Assembly (NCBI RefSeq): GCF_001523745.2
Contig: NZ_CP013386.1
Span: forward strand, 620,001-684,000
From: Burkholderia mayonis
GTDB taxonomy: Bacteria > Pseudomonadota > Gammaproteobacteria > Burkholderiales > Burkholderiaceae
Length of the DNA: 64,000 nt
Direction of reading: 5' to 3'
This document shows, one piece after another, positions 49,856 through 60,738 of the stretch (its first letter is position 1; each line of letters begins with the position of its first letter). The notes beneath the pieces were generated by a model. The model saw only the letters and a program-made list of their open reading frames with translations, ran no database searches and was not told the origin of the DNA. A program made the position numbers and the translations under genes.

Positions 49856-51127
49856 ATGGATATCGATCAGTACATGACGGACGTCGGCCGCCGCGCGCGG
49901 CGTGCCTCGCGCGCAATCGCGCGCGCGTCCACCGCTGCGAAGAACGCCGCGCTCGAAGCGGTCGCGCGGGCGATCGAGCGCGACGCCGACGCACTGAAGG
50001 CGGCCAACGCGCGCGACGTCGCACGTGCGAAGGAGAAGGGCCTCGACGCGGCGTTCGTCGATCGCCTGACGCTGTCCGACAAGGCGCTGAAGACGATGAT
50101 CGAAGGATTGCGCCAGGTCGCGACGCTGCCGGATCCGATCGGCGAGATCAGCAACCTCAAGTACCGCCCGAGCGGCATCCAGGTCGGCCAGATGCGCGTG
50201 CCGCTCGGCGTGATCGGGATCATTTACGAATCGCGGCCGAACGTGACGATCGACGCGGCCGCGCTGTGTCTCAAGTCCGGCAACGCGACGATCCTGCGCG
50301 GCGGCTCGGAGGCGCTCGAGTCGAACACCGCGCTCGCGAAGCTGATCGGCGAGGGGCTCGAGGCCGCGGGGCTGCCGCAGGACGCGGTGCAGGTCGTCGA
50401 GACCGCCGATCGCGCGGCGGTCGGCAAGCTGATCACGATGATCGAGTACGTCGACGTGATCGTGCCGCGCGGCGGCAAGAGCCTGATCGAGCGCCTGATC
50501 AACGAGGCGCGCGTGCCGATGATCAAGCATCTCGACGGCATCTGCCATGTGTACGTCGACGATCGCGCGAACCTGACGAAGGCGCTCACCGTCTGCGACA
50601 ACGCGAAGACGCACCGCTACGGCACGTGCAACACGATGGAGACGCTGCTCGTCGCGCGCGGGATCGCGCCTGCCGTGCTGTCGCCGCTCGGCCGGCTGTA
50701 TCGCGAAAAGGACGTCGAGCTGCGCGTCGATCCGGACGCGCGCGCGGTGCTCGAGGCGGCGGGCGTCGGCCCGCTCGTCGACGCGACCGAGGAGGATTGG
50801 CGCACCGAATATCTCGCGCCCGTGCTCGCGATCAAGATCGTCGACGGCATCGATGCGGCAATCGAGCACATCAACCATTACGGCTCCCATCACACCGACG
50901 CGATCGTCACCGAAGATCACGACCGCGCGATGCGCTTCCTGCGCGAGGTCGATTCGGCGAGCGTGATGGTGAACGCGTCGACGCGCTTCGCCGACGGCTT
51001 CGAGTTCGGCCTCGGCGCGGAGATCGGCATCTCGAACGACAAGCTGCACGCGCGCGGCCCGGTCGGGCTCGAAGGACTCACGTCGCTGAAGTACGTGGTG
51101 CTCGGGCACGGCGAAGGGCGTCAGTGA
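49856..51127 (+). CDS. proA: Gamma-glutamyl phosphate reductase
   Basis: NADPH-dependent reduction of gamma-glutamyl phosphate in proline synthesis. The 423-residue enzyme belongs to the aldehyde dehydrogenase superfamily. [18 protein letters not shown] and [12 protein letters not shown] are family motifs, catalytic Cys lies in [12 protein letters not shown], and the C-terminus has [25 protein letters not shown] in parts. A TACAAT-like element at about 49726 may serve as its -10. hemJ begins 16 bases after it. Confidence 0.96.
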   Translation: MDIDQYMTDVGRRARRASRAIARASTAAKNAALEAVARAIERDADALKAANARDVARAKEKGLDAAFVDRLTLSDKALKTMIEGLRQVATLPDPIGEISNLKYRPSGIQVGQMRVPLGVIGIIYESRPNVTIDAAALCLKSGNATILRGGSEALESNTALAKLIGEGLEAAGLPQDAVQVVETADRAAVGKLITMIEYVDVIVPRGGKSLIERLINEARVPMIKHLDGICHVYVDDRANLTKALTVCDNAKTHRYGTCNTMETLLVARGIAPAVLSPLGRLYREKDVELRVDPDARAVLEAAGVGPLVDATEEDWRTEYLAPVLAIKIVDGIDAAIEHINHYGSHHTDAIVTEDHDRAMRFLREVDSASVMVNASTRFADGFEFGLGAEIGISNDKLHARGPVGLEGLTSLKYVVLGHGEGRQ

Positions 51128-51143
51128 CGGAGGCGACCGATCG

Positions 51144-51566
51144 ATGGCTATGCTCTGGGTCAAGACCTTCCACATCGTGCTGATCGCGTCGTGGTTCGCG
51201 GGGCTCTTCTATCTGCCGCGCATCTACGTGAACCTCGCGATGGAAACCGATCCCGCCGCGGTCCGGCGTCTGCTCGCGATGGCGCGCAAGCTGTTCCGCT
51301 TCATGACGATCATCGCGGTGCCGGCGCTCGCGTGCGGCCTGTGGCTGTGGCTCGTGATCGGCATCGGGCAGGGGCAGGGATGGATACACGCGAAGCTCGC
51401 GGTCGTGCTGCTGCTCATCGTGTATCACGCGTACTGCGGGCATCTGCTGAAGGTGTTCGAGCGCGGCGAGAACCGCCGCTCGGACAAGTGGTATCGCGTG
51501 TTCAACGAGCTGCCGGTGCTCGGGATGCTCGCGGCCGTCGCGCTCGCGGTGATCAAGCCGTTCTGA
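51144..51566 (+). CDS. hemJ: HemJ-type protoporphyrinogen IX oxidase (CopD family)
   Basis: Inner-membrane protein of 140 residues with four hydrophobic segments. LWVKTFHIVLIASWFAGLFYLPRIYV in parts carries His10, and WIHAKLAVVLLLIVYHAYCGHL carries further histidines that may hold heme; RRSDKWYRVFNELPVL is the conserved C-terminal loop. HemJ oxidises protoporphyrinogen IX to protoporphyrin IX in many proteobacteria lacking HemG or HemY. The assignment rests on length and these motifs. Confidence 0.88.
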   Translation: MAMLWVKTFHIVLIASWFAGLFYLPRIYVNLAMETDPAAVRRLLAMARKLFRFMTIIAVPALACGLWLWLVIGIGQGQGWIHAKLAVVLLLIVYHAYCGHLLKVFERGENRRSDKWYRVFNELPVLGMLAAVALAVIKPF

Positions 51567-51642
51567 TCGCAGGCGGCGGGCGGCGGGCGGCGCGGCCGCT
51601 GTCGCTGACCTGTCACGGTTTCGGCGGATTCGCCGTCTAGAC

Positions 51643-51671
51643 AGCCCCGGTCCCAGCGGCCGGGGCTTTTT
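51643..51671 (+). terminator. Intrinsic terminator after hemJ
   Basis: AGCCCCGG (51643-51650) and CCGGGGCT (51660-51667) arms with a nine-base loop, then TTTTT. Confidence 0.9.
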
Positions 51672-51773
51672 CGTTGGGAATCGCGTCGGGCGAAGTGGCG
51701 ACGGCGCACGTCGCATGGCTGTCGGCTCACGGCTCACGGCCGCGCGTCGGAATCGTTCGCGTGTGCGCGCCGC

Positions 51774-52694
51774 CTAATCTTTCACGCCCTCGACATCTCG
51801 CGCGGTCTTTACCGCGTCCTTCACCGCTTCCTTGGACGCATCCTTCGCCGCTTTTGCCTCGACGCCGATCCGCCGCCGCGTGATCGCCTCCTTCGCGCGG
51901 CCGAGCCGGTCGACGAGTTCGGGCCCGCGCCGCAGCGCGACGCCGACCGCGAGGATGTCGCCGATCGCCAGATGCGACATCCGCGATGTCATCGGCGAGA
52001 ACACGTCGGTTTCCTCGGCGACGTTCGACGCGAGGCTCACCGTCGAGAGCTGCGCGAGCGGCGAGTGGCTGTGCGTGATCGAGATGACCTTCGCGCCGCA
52101 CGCGAGCGCCGCGCGCGCGGCGTCGACGATGTCGCGCGTGCGCCCGGTGTTCGAGATCGCGACGACGACGTCGTTCGCGCCGAGGAGCGCCGCCGACATC
52201 GAGAACGTATGCGGATCCGAATACGCGACGCTCGGCACGCCGAGCCGGAAGAACTTGTGCTGGATGTCCTGTGCGGCGATGCCGGAGCCGCCCGCGCCGT
52301 AGAACTCGATCCGCGACGCGCGCGACAGCAGCTCGATCGCATCGGCGACGCTCGTCGCCGACAGGCTGTTGCGCACCTCGATCAGCGCGCCGATCGTGCG
52401 ATCGAACACCTTGCCGATGATGCCGGGCGCGCGCTCGTCGGGCTCGACGTCGCGATAGACCGACGCGACGCCCGGCGCGACGCTTTGCGCGAGCCGGATC
52501 TTGAACTCGCGAAAGCCGCTGCAGCCGAGCGCCTGGCAAAAGCGCGCGATCGTCGGCTGGCTCGCGCCCGCGAGGGCGGCGAGCTCGGTCATCGACAGGT
52601 CGAGCACCTCGCGCGGCGCGGCGAGCACGAAGTCGGCAAGCTTGCGCTCGGACGGGCGGAGCTGGGCGCGGATCGCCTCGATACGGGGAAGCAT
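51774..52694 (-). CDS. hexR: RpiR-family repressor HexR
   Basis: Represses Entner-Doudoroff genes and releases DNA when KDPG binds. Of 306 residues, 1-75 form the RpiR helix-turn-helix (LSMTELAALAGASQPTIARFCQALGCSGFREFKIRL in parts). The SIS sugar-phosphate domain follows: RIEFYGAGGSGIAAQDIQHKF in parts and AISNTGRTRDIVDAAR. The C-terminal 35 residues are Lys/Ala-rich and unusual. Divergent from edd; two matching palindromes lie in the 297-base gap. Confidence 0.93.
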   Translation of the reverse strand: MLPRIEAIRAQLRPSERKLADFVLAAPREVLDLSMTELAALAGASQPTIARFCQALGCSGFREFKIRLAQSVAPGVASVYRDVEPDERAPGIIGKVFDRTIGALIEVRNSLSATSVADAIELLSRASRIEFYGAGGSGIAAQDIQHKFFRLGVPSVAYSDPHTFSMSAALLGANDVVVAISNTGRTRDIVDAARAALACGAKVISITHSHSPLAQLSTVSLASNVAEETDVFSPMTSRMSHLAIGDILAVGVALRRGPELVDRLGRAKEAITRRRIGVEAKAAKDASKEAVKDAVKTARDVEGVKD

Positions 52695-52746
52695 GGTGCG
52701 AAAGGGCGCGTGGAATGACGGAATGGACGCCAGTATCGCGATTATT

Positions 52747-52763
52747 TTGTAGAAAATCTACAA
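52747..52763. promoter_or_regulatory. HexR-type operator, hexR-proximal
   Basis: Perfect inverted repeat TTGTAGA-AAA-TCTACAA, 53 bases before the hexR start. It fits the TTGT-N-ACAA consensus known for HexR in other proteobacteria, so autoregulation is likely. Confidence 0.75.
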
Positions 52764-52890
52764 GAATTTTCTAGCGATTCAAGCGGCAAAGATTGCTGCG
52801 GATCAGGGTTAACGCTAACTATATATTCCGTATTCATAGGTCATAGCGTTTCGTTATCGATTGTCTTGCTGCGCTGCGAGATTGCGAGCA

Positions 52891-52904
52891 TGTAGTTTTT
52901 CTAC
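52891..52904. promoter_or_regulatory. HexR-type operator, edd-proximal
   Basis: TGTAG-TTTT-TCTAC, the same half-site word as the hexR-proximal palindrome, 88 bases before edd and close to TACTAA (52902-52907), a possible -10. Confidence 0.55.
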
Positions 52905-52991
52905 TAAACTCGCGCCGTTCGTCCGCCGAGTCGGACGTCCCCACGATTCCAGCTTGCCGGCCTCGCCCGGCTCATGTGAGGAGCGCCCAGC

Positions 52992-54845
52992 ATGGCCACG
53001 CTGCACCCCACTCTTGCGTCCGTCACCGAGCGCGTGATCGCGCGCAGCCGACCGACCCGCCAAGCCTATCTCGCTCGCATCGACGCCGCGCAAGGCCGGT
53101 TTCCGGCGCGCGGCGCGCTGTCGTGCGCGAACCTCGCGCACGGCTTCGCGGGCCTCGAGGGCAGCGACAAGTTCGCGATCAAGGCGATCCGCGAGCCGAA
53201 CATCGGCATCGTGTCGGCGTACAACGAGATGCTGTCCGCGCACGCGCCGTACCAGACCTTCCCCGACATCATCAAGGCGGCCGCGCGCGAGCGCGGCGGC
53301 GTCGCGCAATTCGCGGGCGGTGTGCCGGCGATGTGCGACGGCGTCACGCAGGGCAATCCGGGGATGGAGCTGTCGCTCTTCTCGCGCGAAGTGATCGCGA
53401 TGAGCACGGCGGTCGCGCTCACGCACAACATGTTCGATGCGGCCCTTTGTCTCGGCATCTGCGACAAGATCGTGCCGGGCCTCTTGATCGGCGCGCTGCA
53501 GTTCGGCCATCTGCCGACGATCTTCGTGCCGGCGGGCCCGATGACGAGCGGCCTGTCGAACGACGACAAGGCGAAGATCCGCCAGCAGTTCGCGACCGGC
53601 CAGGTCGGCCGCGACGCGCTGCTCGAAGCGGAATCGGCCGCGTATCACGGCCACGGCACCTGCACGTTCTACGGCACCGCGAACAGCAACCAGATGCTGA
53701 TGGAAGTGATGGGGCTGCATTTGCCGAGCGCGGCGTTCGTCCATCCGCACACGCCGCTGCGCGACGCGCTGACGGCCGAGGCCGCGCGCCGCGTGCTCGA
53801 GCTCACGGTCGAGCGCGGCAACTACACGCCGATCGGCCACGTGATCGACGAGAAGGCGATCGTCAACGGGATCGTCGCGCTGCTCGCGACGGGCGGCTCG
53901 ACGAACCACACGCTGCACCTCGTGGCGATCGCGCGCGCGGCGGGCATCCTGATCGACTGGGACGACTTCGACGCGCTGTCGGCCGCGGTGCCGCTTCTCG
54001 CGAAGATCTATCCGAACGGCAAGGCAGACGTGAATCACTTCCACGCGGCGGGCGGCATCGCGTTCCTCGTGCGCAACCTGCTCGAAGGCGGCTTGCTGCA
54101 CGACGACGTGACGACCGTCGCGGGCAAGGGCCTTGCGCACTACACGAACGAGCCGCGCCTGATCGACGGCAAGCTGACGTGGGTGCCGGGCGTCGACGCG
54201 AGCGCCGACGACAAGGTGCTGCGGCCGATCACCGCGCCGTTCCAGCCGGACGGCGGGCTGCGCCTGATGCAGGGGCGTCTCGGCCGCGGCGTGATCAAGA
54301 TTTCGGCGGTCGCGCCCGAGCACCGCCAGGTGAAGGCTCCGGCGATCGTGTTCGATTCGCAGGAAGCGGTGCAGGCCGCGTTCGACGCGGGCGAATTGAC
54401 GCGCGATTTCGTCGCGGTGGTGCGCTTCCAGGGCGCGCGTGCGAACGGGATGCCGGAGCTGCATCGGCTTACGCCGCTGCTCGGCGTGCTGCAGGACGAG
54501 GGCTACCGCGTCGCGCTCGTGACGGACGGCCGGATGTCCGGCGCGTCGGGCAAGGTGCCGGCCGTGATCCACGTGTCGCCCGAGGCGCTCTTGAGCGGCC
54601 CGCTCGGCAAGGTACAAACGGGCGATACGATCGTGATCGACGCGCAAGCCGGCGTGCTCGACGTCGAGATCGACGACGCGCAGTGGGCGGCGCGCGCGGT
54701 CGCGCAGCCCGCGCATCAGGCGGAAAACGAAGTCGGCTTCGGCCGCGAGTTGTTCGGCGTGTTCCGCGCGGCGGCCGCGCCGGCGGAACAGGGCGCGTCG
54801 GTGTTCGGCGCGTTGGTGGGCGAAGCGGCTCACGTCACCGTATAA
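52992..54845 (+). CDS. edd: Phosphogluconate dehydratase
   Basis: Dehydrates 6-phosphogluconate to KDPG, the first committed step of the Entner-Doudoroff pathway. The 617-residue IlvD/Edd-family enzyme has cysteines for its 4Fe-4S cluster in [16 protein letters not shown] and [12 protein letters not shown], together with the region [37 protein letters not shown] in parts is the family signature. AGGAGCGCCC precedes the ATG. It is 16 bases from eda, whose product acts on the KDPG it makes. Confidence 0.97.
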   Translation: MATLHPTLASVTERVIARSRPTRQAYLARIDAAQGRFPARGALSCANLAHGFAGLEGSDKFAIKAIREPNIGIVSAYNEMLSAHAPYQTFPDIIKAAARERGGVAQFAGGVPAMCDGVTQGNPGMELSLFSREVIAMSTAVALTHNMFDAALCLGICDKIVPGLLIGALQFGHLPTIFVPAGPMTSGLSNDDKAKIRQQFATGQVGRDALLEAESAAYHGHGTCTFYGTANSNQMLMEVMGLHLPSAAFVHPHTPLRDALTAEAARRVLELTVERGNYTPIGHVIDEKAIVNGIVALLATGGSTNHTLHLVAIARAAGILIDWDDFDALSAAVPLLAKIYPNGKADVNHFHAAGGIAFLVRNLLEGGLLHDDVTTVAGKGLAHYTNEPRLIDGKLTWVPGVDASADDKVLRPITAPFQPDGGLRLMQGRLGRGVIKISAVAPEHRQVKAPAIVFDSQEAVQAAFDAGELTRDFVAVVRFQGARANGMPELHRLTPLLGVLQDEGYRVALVTDGRMSGASGKVPAVIHVSPEALLSGPLGKVQTGDTIVIDAQAGVLDVEIDDAQWAARAVAQPAHQAENEVGFGRELFGVFRAAAAPAEQGASVFGALVGEAAHVTV

Positions 54846-54861
54846 GCGAAAAGGAGTCGCA

Positions 54862-55491
54862 TTGATGAAGACGATTAGCGAGATCGTGAAGCTGGGCCCG
54901 GTGATTCCGGTGCTCGCGTTCGATTCGGCCGAACAGGGCGAACAAGTGTCGCGCGCGCTCCACGCGGGCGGCGTGAAGGTGCTCGAGATCACGCTGCGCA
55001 CGGCAGCCGGCCTCGAAGCGATCCGGCGCGCGAGCGAGCTTGCCGACGACATCGTCGTCGGCGTCGGCACGATCACGAAGCCCGAGCAGTGCGCGTTCGC
55101 GAAGCAGGCGGGCGCGAAGTTCGGCGTGTCGCCAGGCCTCACGAGGGAGATGCACCAGGCGGCCGTCGACGCCGGGCTGCCGCTGTTGCCCGGCGTGATG
55201 ACGCCGACCGACATCATCGTCGCGCTCGAGCTCGGCTACGAGATCGTCAAGTTCTTCCCCGCGCAGCAGGCGGGTGGCGTGCCGATGCTGCAGGCGTTTC
55301 ACGGCCCGTTCCCGACGCTCAAGTTCTGCCCGACGGGCGGCATCACCGCCGAGACCGCGCCCAACTTCCTGAAGCTGCCGAATGTCGTGTGCGTCGGCGG
55401 CTCGTGGCTGACGCCGAAGGCGGCGCTCGCCGCGCAGGACTGGGCGGAGGTCACGCGCCTCGCGCAGGCCGCAAGCAGCCTCGCACGCTGA
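54862..55491 (+). CDS. eda: KHG/KDPG aldolase
   Basis: Class I aldolase cleaving KDPG to pyruvate and glyceraldehyde-3-phosphate. It has 209 residues (or 208 from the second Met). VIPVLAF begins the barrel, LEITLRT carries Glu42 and Arg46, and YEIVKFFPAQQAGG the Schiff-base Lys130. The ITLRT motif distinguishes it from the KDPGal aldolase at 12779. AAAAGGAG lies before the start. Co-transcribed with edd and ended by a strong hairpin. Confidence 0.96.
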   Translation: MMKTISEIVKLGPVIPVLAFDSAEQGEQVSRALHAGGVKVLEITLRTAAGLEAIRRASELADDIVVGVGTITKPEQCAFAKQAGAKFGVSPGLTREMHQAAVDAGLPLLPGVMTPTDIIVALELGYEIVKFFPAQQAGGVPMLQAFHGPFPTLKFCPTGGITAETAPNFLKLPNVVCVGGSWLTPKAALAAQDWAEVTRLAQAASSLAR

Positions 55492-55515
55492 ACGCAATCG
55501 AGTGGGCGCGCGCGG

Positions 55516-55562
55516 AAACCCTCGAATGAAACAATCGATCTGGTTGTTTTTCGAGGGTTTTT
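55516..55562 (+). terminator. Intrinsic terminator after eda
   Basis: Eleven-base arms AAACCCTCGAA (55516-55526) and TTCGAGGGTTT (55550-55560), a nested AAACAA/TTGTTT stem inside, and a T-run. It separates edd-eda from gntPK. Confidence 0.9.
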
Positions 55563-55569
55563 GCTTATG

Positions 55570-55579
55570 GAACCGGTTC
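55570..55579. promoter_or_regulatory. Possible LacI/GntR-type operator before gntP
   Basis: Palindrome GAACCGGTTC with central CG, the pattern used by LacI-family regulators including the gluconate repressor. It lies 140 bases before gntP and about 24 before TAAAAT (55603-55608). Confidence 0.4.
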
Positions 55580-55709
55580 TATCGCAGCCCGTTAAACAAA
55601 AGTAAAATTCAGCGTCCTGACGGGCGGGCGACCGCCTCGTTTCGGAGACCTGCATAGCCGGACGGCGGCTCGCCGCGTCCGGCCCGATAATCCCAAGGAG
55701 GAGTGCTAC

Positions 55710-57071
55710 ATGGGGGCTGTCCAAGGCAGCATGCTGCTGATTTACACCGTGATCGCGATCGCGGTGCTGATCCTGATGATCGCGCGCTACAAGGTCTATC
55801 CGTTCCTCGTGCTCATCATCGTGTCGCTCGGTCTCGGCCTCGTGGTCGGCATGCCGATGGACAAGATCGTGAAATCGTTCGAAGCGGGGACGGGCGGCAC
55901 GCTCGGCCATATCGCGATCGTCGTCGGTCTCGGCACGATGCTCGGCAAGATGATGGCCGAGTCGGGCGGCGCCGAACGGATCGCGACCACGCTGATCGAC
56001 TGGTTCGGCGAGAAGAACATTCATTGGGCGATGATGTTCGTCGCGATCATCGTCGGCCTGCCGGTCTTCTTCGAAGTCGGCTTCGTGCTGCTGATCCCGA
56101 TCGCGTTCAACGTCGCGAAGCGCACCGGCAAGTCGCTCCTCGTCGTCGGCCTGCCGATGGTCGCGGGCCTGTCCGTCGTGCACGGCCTGATTCCGCCGCA
56201 CCCGGCGGCGCTCCTCGCCGTCCAGCAATACGGCGCCGACATCGGCAAGACGATCGCGTACGGCCTCATCGTCGGCGTGCCGACCGCGATCGTCGCCGGT
56301 CCGCTCTTCGCGCTCACGATCTCGAAATTCGTGAAGCTGCCGGAAAACAACCCGCTCGCCGCGCAATTCGTCGAGACGCGCGCGCCGGGCGAGCAGCGCG
56401 AGCTGCCGGGCTTCGGCATCACGCTGTTCACGATCCTGCTGCCCGTCGCGCTGATGCTCGTCGGCAGCTGGGCCGATCTCGTCTTCGCGCCGAAGTCGCT
56501 GCCGAACAATCTGCTGCGCTTCGCCGGCAACTCGGACGTCGCGCTCCTGATCGCCGTGCTCGTGAGCTTCTTCACGTTCGGCAAGCTGCAGGGATTCAAG
56601 CGCGACCAGATCCAGAAGTTCTGCGGCGAATGCCTCGCGCCGATCGCGGGCATCACGCTGATCGTCGGCGCAGGCGGCGGCTTTGGCGGTATCCTGCGCG
56701 ACAGCGGCATCTCGCAGCAGATCGTCGCGACCGCGACGCACGCGAACCTGTCGCCGCTCCTGCTCGGCTGGTTCGTCGCGGCGCTGATCCGTCTCGCGAC
56801 GGGCTCGGCCACCGTCGCGATGACGACTGCCTGCGGCATCGTCGCGCCGATCGCGGCGGCGTCGGGCGTCACGGTCAAGCCGGAGCTGCTGGTGCTCGCG
56901 ACGGGGTCGGGGTCGCTGATCTTCTCGCACGTGAACGATGGCGGCTTCTGGCTCATCAAGGAATATTTCGGGATGACCGTGGGCCAGACGTTCAAGACCT
57001 GGACGCTGCTCGAAACGATCATCTCGCTGCTCGGCCTGACGTTTACGCTGGTGCTGAGCGCGGTTCTGTAA
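55710..57071 (+). CDS. gntP: Gluconate permease of the GntP family
   Basis: Inner-membrane gluconate/proton symporter of 453 residues with about 12-14 hydrophobic segments. IVVGLGTMLGKMMAESGGAERIA, FEVGFVLLIPIAFNVAKRTG in parts, VHGLIPPHPAALL and GAGGGFGGILRDSGI are family motifs; RLATGSATVAMTTACGIVAPI follows. AAGGAGGAG lies before the ATG. gntK begins 13 bases downstream, so import and phosphorylation are coupled. Confidence 0.95.
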   Translation: MGAVQGSMLLIYTVIAIAVLILMIARYKVYPFLVLIIVSLGLGLVVGMPMDKIVKSFEAGTGGTLGHIAIVVGLGTMLGKMMAESGGAERIATTLIDWFGEKNIHWAMMFVAIIVGLPVFFEVGFVLLIPIAFNVAKRTGKSLLVVGLPMVAGLSVVHGLIPPHPAALLAVQQYGADIGKTIAYGLIVGVPTAIVAGPLFALTISKFVKLPENNPLAAQFVETRAPGEQRELPGFGITLFTILLPVALMLVGSWADLVFAPKSLPNNLLRFAGNSDVALLIAVLVSFFTFGKLQGFKRDQIQKFCGECLAPIAGITLIVGAGGGFGGILRDSGISQQIVATATHANLSPLLLGWFVAALIRLATGSATVAMTTACGIVAPIAAASGVTVKPELLVLATGSGSLIFSHVNDGGFWLIKEYFGMTVGQTFKTWTLLETIISLLGLTFTLVLSAVL

Positions 57072-57084
57072 CAAGGGGTAGGCA

Positions 57085-57732
57085 ATGATTCTGATCGCAA
57101 TGGGCGTGTCGGGCGCGGGCAAGTCGCGGATCGGCGAGATGCTCGCGGAACGCCTGTCGTGCAGCTATACCGACGGCGACGCGTTTCACAGCGCCGCCAA
57201 CAAGCAAAAGATGCACCACGGGATTCCGCTCACCGACGAGGACCGCTGGCCGTGGCTCCAGTCGATTCGCGACGCCATCGAGGCGAAGCAGCGCGCGGGC
57301 GAGACGGCCGTGTTCACGTGCTCGTCGCTCAAGCGCGCGTATCGCGACATCCTGCGCGGCAACGATCGCGACGTGCGTTTCGTCTACCTGAAGGGTTCGT
57401 TCGACATGCTGCGCGAGCGGCTGAAGTCGCGCACCGGACATTTCTTCGATCCGTCGCTGCTGCAAAGCCAGCTCGACACGCTCGAGGAACCGGGCCCGGA
57501 CGAAGCGATCGAGGTCGGCATCGAGCTTACGCCCGACGAGATCGTCGAGCGCGTGACGAGCCAGCTCGGCGGCGAGCGGCAACAACAGCAACAACAGCAA
57601 CAACAGCAACAACAGCAACAACAGCAACAACAGCAACAACAGCAACAACAGCAACAACAGCAACAACAGCAACAACAGCAACAACAGCAACAACAGCAAC
57701 AACAGCAACAACAGCAACAACAGCAGCAGTGA
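57085..57732 (+). CDS. gntK: Gluconokinase with 50-residue C-terminal polyglutamine tail
   Basis: Phosphorylates gluconate to 6-phosphogluconate, which Edd then uses. The first 165 residues are a complete GntK: MGVSGAGKSRIGEML is the P-loop, YTDGDAFHSAANKQKMHHGIPLTDEDRWPWL in parts the substrate region, CSSLKRAYRDILRG and FFDPSLLQSQLDTLEEP the rest. After GGER the protein continues with 50 consecutive glutamines encoded by a 9-bp repeat. Known gluconokinases end at about 165-175 residues, so the tail is an addition outside the catalytic fold. Confidence 0.95.
   Translation: MILIAMGVSGAGKSRIGEMLAERLSCSYTDGDAFHSAANKQKMHHGIPLTDEDRWPWLQSIRDAIEAKQRAGETAVFTCSSLKRAYRDILRGNDRDVRFVYLKGSFDMLRERLKSRTGHFFDPSLLQSQLDTLEEPGPDEAIEVGIELTPDEIVERVTSQLGGERQQQQQQQQQQQQQQQQQQQQQQQQQQQQQQQQQQQQQQQQQQQQQQQQQQ
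57580..57729 (+). repeat. In-frame (CAACAACAG)16 array coding polyglutamine
   Basis: Sixteen perfect copies of CAACAACAG followed by two CAG codons and TGA. As the unit is three codons, changes in copy number alter only the length of the glutamine tail. The array ends exactly at the stop codon of gntK. Confidence 0.97.
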
Positions 57733-57774
57733 CGGCGTGCGGCCGCATCGTGGCCGGTCGCTGCAGCCCGCGCC

Positions 57775-57806
57775 AAAAAGAAAGGCGCCCCGCGGGGCGC
57801 CTTTTT
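57775..57806. terminator. Bidirectional terminator between gntK and purB
   Basis: The perfect palindrome GGCGCCCCGCGGGGCGCC (57784-57801) is flanked by an A-rich stretch (57775-57783) and TTTTT (57802-57806), serving both convergent genes. Confidence 0.92.
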
Positions 57807-57833
57807 CATCGCGTCGTCGACGCGCGTGACGCG

Positions 57834-59249
<1,416 letters not shown>

Positions 59250-59328
59250 TCAAACGTGAAGGGGAGAACCGCGAATTTTACCATCGGCGCGCGGCCGCCC
59301 GGCCGCCGCGCGCCGTCATCGAAAAAGC

Positions 59329-60738
59329 TCAGTCGCCGACGCGTGCCGCGCCGCCGATCGGCATCCCGGTTCCGGCCGCCGGCTCGGCGGCCGCTGCGAG
59401 CTCGGGCGACGCCCAGCGCAGCCACTGCGCGCGCAGCATGACGAGCGCGACGAGCGCGCAGGTCGACAGCGCGCCGAACGTCGCGAAGCCGAGCTGATAG
59501 CTGCCCGTGCTTTCCTTCGCGATGCCCATCACGACGGGCAGATAGAAGCCGCCGACGCCGCCCGCCGCGCCGACGATGCCGGACAGCAGGCCCGTCTTGC
59601 CTTTCCAGCGGTGTGGGACGAGCTGGAACGTCGAGCCGTTGCCGAGGCCGAACGCGATGTACAGGCACACGAGGAGCGCGATTCCGCCCGCGAGCGGCGG
59701 CATCACGGCCGCGAACGCGAAGTCGGCGGCGGCGATCGCCGCGAGGATGACCATCAGCGCGCGCACGCCGGTGATGCGGTCGGCGAGGTGGCCGCCTAAC
59801 GGGCGTACGATCGCGCCCAGGAACGCGAGCAGCGACATGAAGAGGCCCGCTTCGATCTTCGGCATCTGGTAGAGCGTCGTGAGGAGCAGCGTCACGTACG
59901 ACGACATCCCGACGAAGCCGCCGAACGTGATGCTGTAGATCAGCATGATGACCCACGTGTCGCGCTCGGCGAGCACCGCGCGGTAGCGGCCGGGCAGCAC
60001 GGCGATCGCGAGGAGCGCGCCCATCACGGGGAGCAGCAGCACGCCCGTCTTGCCCGCGCCGAACACGCCTTCGTGCACGGCGAGCACGAGTGCGATCAGC
60101 CCGACGAGCGTGAGCCCGAATGCGCCGAACGCGCGCTTCGCGCTGCCCGATTTCTCGCCGCGGTCGTCGGCCCACGCGAAGAGCGCAAAGCCGGCGATCG
60201 CGAGGAGGGGCAGCGCGGCCGCCGTCGAGAACTTCCAGCCGAGCGCGGCCGCGATGTGCGGGAACATGAAGCCGTCGAGCACCGCGCCGATGTTGCCTGC
60301 CGCGGCGAGGCCGAGCACGAGGCCCTGCACCTTCGGCGGATAGCTGCTGCCCGCCATCGGCAGCGCGACCGCGAAGCTCGCGCCGCCGATCCCGAGGAAC
60401 ACGCCGAGCACGAGGAGCAGCGTGTACGACGGCGTGCCGGGCAGGAACGGCAGCACGACGGCGGGCAGGGCGGACAGCAGCACGCCCATCAGCGAGATGC
60501 GCCGGCCGTCGGCGGACTGATACAGGTTGCCGAGCGTGACGCGCAGGATGGCCGCCGCGAGCACTGGCACCGCGACGAGAAAGCCCTGTTGCGCGGCCGT
60601 CATCGTGATGTCCTTGCTGATGAACGGCGCGAGCGGGCCGTACAGCACCCAGACGGTGAAGCCCGTATCGAAGTAGAGGAAGCACGCCAGAAGCGAGCGC
60701 CAGTTGCCGCTCCGGAGGGAGGTGCGCAAAGTATCCAT
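59329..60738 (-). CDS. NarK-like MFS nitrate/nitrite-type transporter
   Basis: 469-residue inner-membrane carrier with about 12 hydrophobic segments. LLACFLYFDTGFTVWVLYGPLAPF in parts begins segment 1; LGIGGASFAVALPMAGSSYP and FVGMSSYVTLLLTTLY are the two nitrate-signature-like stretches, and LGLAAAGNIGAVLDGF and LSGIVGAAGGVGGFYLP the Gly-rich helices of the NarK family. No nitrate reductase gene is nearby. Divergent from a HypT-like LysR gene, which may control it; the substrate is thus open. Confidence 0.85.
   Translation of the reverse strand: MDTLRTSLRSGNWRSLLACFLYFDTGFTVWVLYGPLAPFISKDITMTAAQQGFLVAVPVLAAAILRVTLGNLYQSADGRRISLMGVLLSALPAVVLPFLPGTPSYTLLLVLGVFLGIGGASFAVALPMAGSSYPPKVQGLVLGLAAAGNIGAVLDGFMFPHIAAALGWKFSTAAALPLLAIAGFALFAWADDRGEKSGSAKRAFGAFGLTLVGLIALVLAVHEGVFGAGKTGVLLLPVMGALLAIAVLPGRYRAVLAERDTWVIMLIYSITFGGFVGMSSYVTLLLTTLYQMPKIEAGLFMSLLAFLGAIVRPLGGHLADRITGVRALMVILAAIAAADFAFAAVMPPLAGGIALLVCLYIAFGLGNGSTFQLVPHRWKGKTGLLSGIVGAAGGVGGFYLPVVMGIAKESTGSYQLGFATFGALSTCALVALVMLRAQWLRWASPELAAAAEPAAGTGMPIGGAARVGD

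Noticed and set aside
57043..57809. Antisense polyleucine and polycysteine frames, and the plus-strand poly Thr/Ala frame, over the gntK repeat
   Set aside because: They are other-frame readings of the CAACAACAG array. The sense frame continues a complete gluconokinase domain, which settles the true frame.
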